Shown here: one piece after another, positions 4,859-5,628 of the stretch
Position numbering within the stretch: position 1 is the stretch's first letter
Layout: every line of letters starts with the position of its first letter
NCBI GenBank assembly: GCA_017882985.1
Contig: JADGOK010000081.1
Span: 1-5,628, forward strand
DNA length: 5,628 nucleotides
Source: Acidimicrobiales bacterium
GTDB taxonomy: Bacteria > Actinomycetota > Acidimicrobiia > Acidimicrobiales > RAAP-2
Reading direction: 5' to 3'
Made by a program: the position numbers and the translations under genes
Notes under the pieces: model-generated
The model's database searches: none
Seen by the model: the letters and a program-made list of their open reading frames with translations, nothing else
Told to the model about the DNA's origin: nothing

Positions 4859-5628
4859 GTGCACTTCTCCAGACGCGCCCCGAGTCGGGTCAGGCGACCC
4901 ACGAAGTCGTCGTAACCGCGATCGACGTGTTCGAGGCCGTGCACCGTCGTCTCGCCCTCAGCGACCAAGCCCGCCAGCACCAGTGCGGCGGCGGCGCGAA
5001 TATCGGTGGCCCGCACCGACGTGCCGACCAGGTGGTCCACTCCACGGATCATCGCGTGATGACCTTCAGTCGTGATACTGGCGCCGAGTCGCACGAGTTC
5101 GTCGACGTAGCGAAAACGCCCGACGAAGAGGTTCTCGGTCACGACCGAGACGCCCCGGGCGACACTCAGCATCGTGGTGATCAATGGCTTGTAGTCGGTC
5201 GCGACGCCCGGGTAGGGCAGCGTCGCGACGTCACAGGCACTCAGGCGTACGGGTCCGCGCACGCTGACCCCGGGGCCGCGTTCATCGACGACGCCCCCCA
5301 TCGATTCGATCTTTCGCAGCAACATCTCCATGTGATCTCCGCGCGCGTCGAGCACTCGTACCTCACCACCGGTGATCAGGCCAACCGCGAGGTACGTCGC
5401 CGCGACGACGCGATCGGGGATCACTTCGTGTTCGGCCGGTTCCAGTGTGGTCACGCCGTCAATCGTCAGTCGCGACGTGCCCAGCCCTTCGATCCGGGCG
5501 CCCATCGCGATGAGTTGACGTCCGAGGTCCTCGACCTCGGGTTCGCGCGCGGCGTTGTCGATCACCGATCGTCCGTCGGCGAGCACGCAGGCCATCATGA
5601 GGTTGTCGGTCGCGGTGTGACTCGGGTA
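4855..5628 (-). CDS. murA: UDP-N-acetylglucosamine 1-carboxyvinyltransferase, C-terminal part (runs off right edge)
   Basis: MurA transfers enolpyruvate from PEP to UDP-GlcNAc, the first committed step of peptidoglycan synthesis in the cytoplasm. The window holds the last 257 residues; the reading frame stays open to the edge, so the N-terminus lies outside. The edge residues YPSHTATDNLMMACVLADG match the family's YPS-GAT-NLMMAA segment, so the internal ATG at 5598 is not the start. Further landmarks are NAAREPEV, HEVIPDRVVAATYL, GVATDYKPL with the acid-base aspartate (codon 5194-5196, equivalent to E. coli D305), VTENLFVGRFRYVDEL, TDIRAAAALVLAGL and HVDRGYDDF near the C-terminus. The PEP-binding cysteine loop lies outside the window. 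The text resembles actinobacterial MurA more than E. coli MurA, for example TDYKP in place of TDMQA/TDLQ. The TGA stop overlaps the meaB GTG by 4 nt, which suggests co-translation. Confidence 0.95.
   Translation of the reverse strand, partial: YPSHTATDNLMMACVLADGRSVIDNAAREPEVEDLGRQLIAMGARIEGLGTSRLTIDGVTTLEPAEHEVIPDRVVAATYLAVGLITGGEVRVLDARGDHMEMLLRKIESMGGVVDERGPGVSVRGPVRLSACDVATLPYPGVATDYKPLITTMLSVARGVSVVTENLFVGRFRYVDELVRLGASITTEGHHAMIRGVDHLVGTSVRATDIRAAAALVLAGLVAEGETTVHGLEHVDRGYDDFVGRLTRLGARLEKCT
4867..4870 (-). promoter_or_regulatory. Ribosome binding site that decides the meaB start
   Basis: The minus strand has GGAG here, within the last codons of murA. It is 8 nt before the GTG at 4858 and only 2 nt before the GTG at 4864, so it favours the shorter meaB. 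Confidence 0.6.

Noticed and set aside
1..5628. CRISPR array, insertion sequence, tRNA, riboswitch or defence system
   Set aside because: No repeat arrays, transposase text, tRNA-like folds or defence domains were seen. The gaps between genes are 74 nt or less, and the content is ordinary metabolism and cell-wall genes.

Overview
The window looks like chromosomal DNA from a high-GC actinobacterium. A deep lineage such as Acidimicrobiia is my best guess, from general protein character only. The main support is the set of actinobacterial-style MeaB and MurA sequences, plus a truncated membrane gene at the left edge that resembles the actinobacterial divisome protein SepX/GlpR. Coding density is very high. 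No RNA gene, mobile element, CRISPR array or clear sign of recent transfer was seen.

Layout, left to right. (1) Positions 1-449, minus strand: the first 149 codons of a single-pass N-terminal membrane protein (SepX/GlpR-like) that runs off the left edge. (2) Positions 524-1195, minus: cysH, an APS reductase of the iron-sulfur type with one cluster cysteine replaced by valine. (3) Positions 1196-1260: a short divergent promoter region holding two mirror-image TAGACT boxes. (4) Positions 1261-3441, plus: cysD and cysN, the two subunits of ATP sulfurylase, directly abutting. (5) Positions 3438-5628, minus: a tightly overlapping run transcribed as murA (5' end outside the window), then meaB, then a four-helix membrane protein of unknown function. 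This run converges on cysN, and the two stop codons share one CTAG.

The left half is a sulfate assimilation module. CysDN activates sulfate to APS and CysH reduces APS to sulfite. No APS kinase (cysC) is present as a gene or as a fusion, which fits a route that reduces APS directly. No sulfite reductase or sulfate transporter lies in the window. The right half joins peptidoglycan precursor synthesis (MurA) with a GTPase chaperone of the B12 enzyme methylmalonyl-CoA mutase (MeaB) through 4-nt overlaps that suggest translational coupling.

I found no wholly new system. The points most worth a second look are the missing fourth cluster cysteine in CysH, the symmetric cysH/cysD promoter region, the truncated SepX/GlpR-like gene, and the murA-meaB-membrane protein operon.
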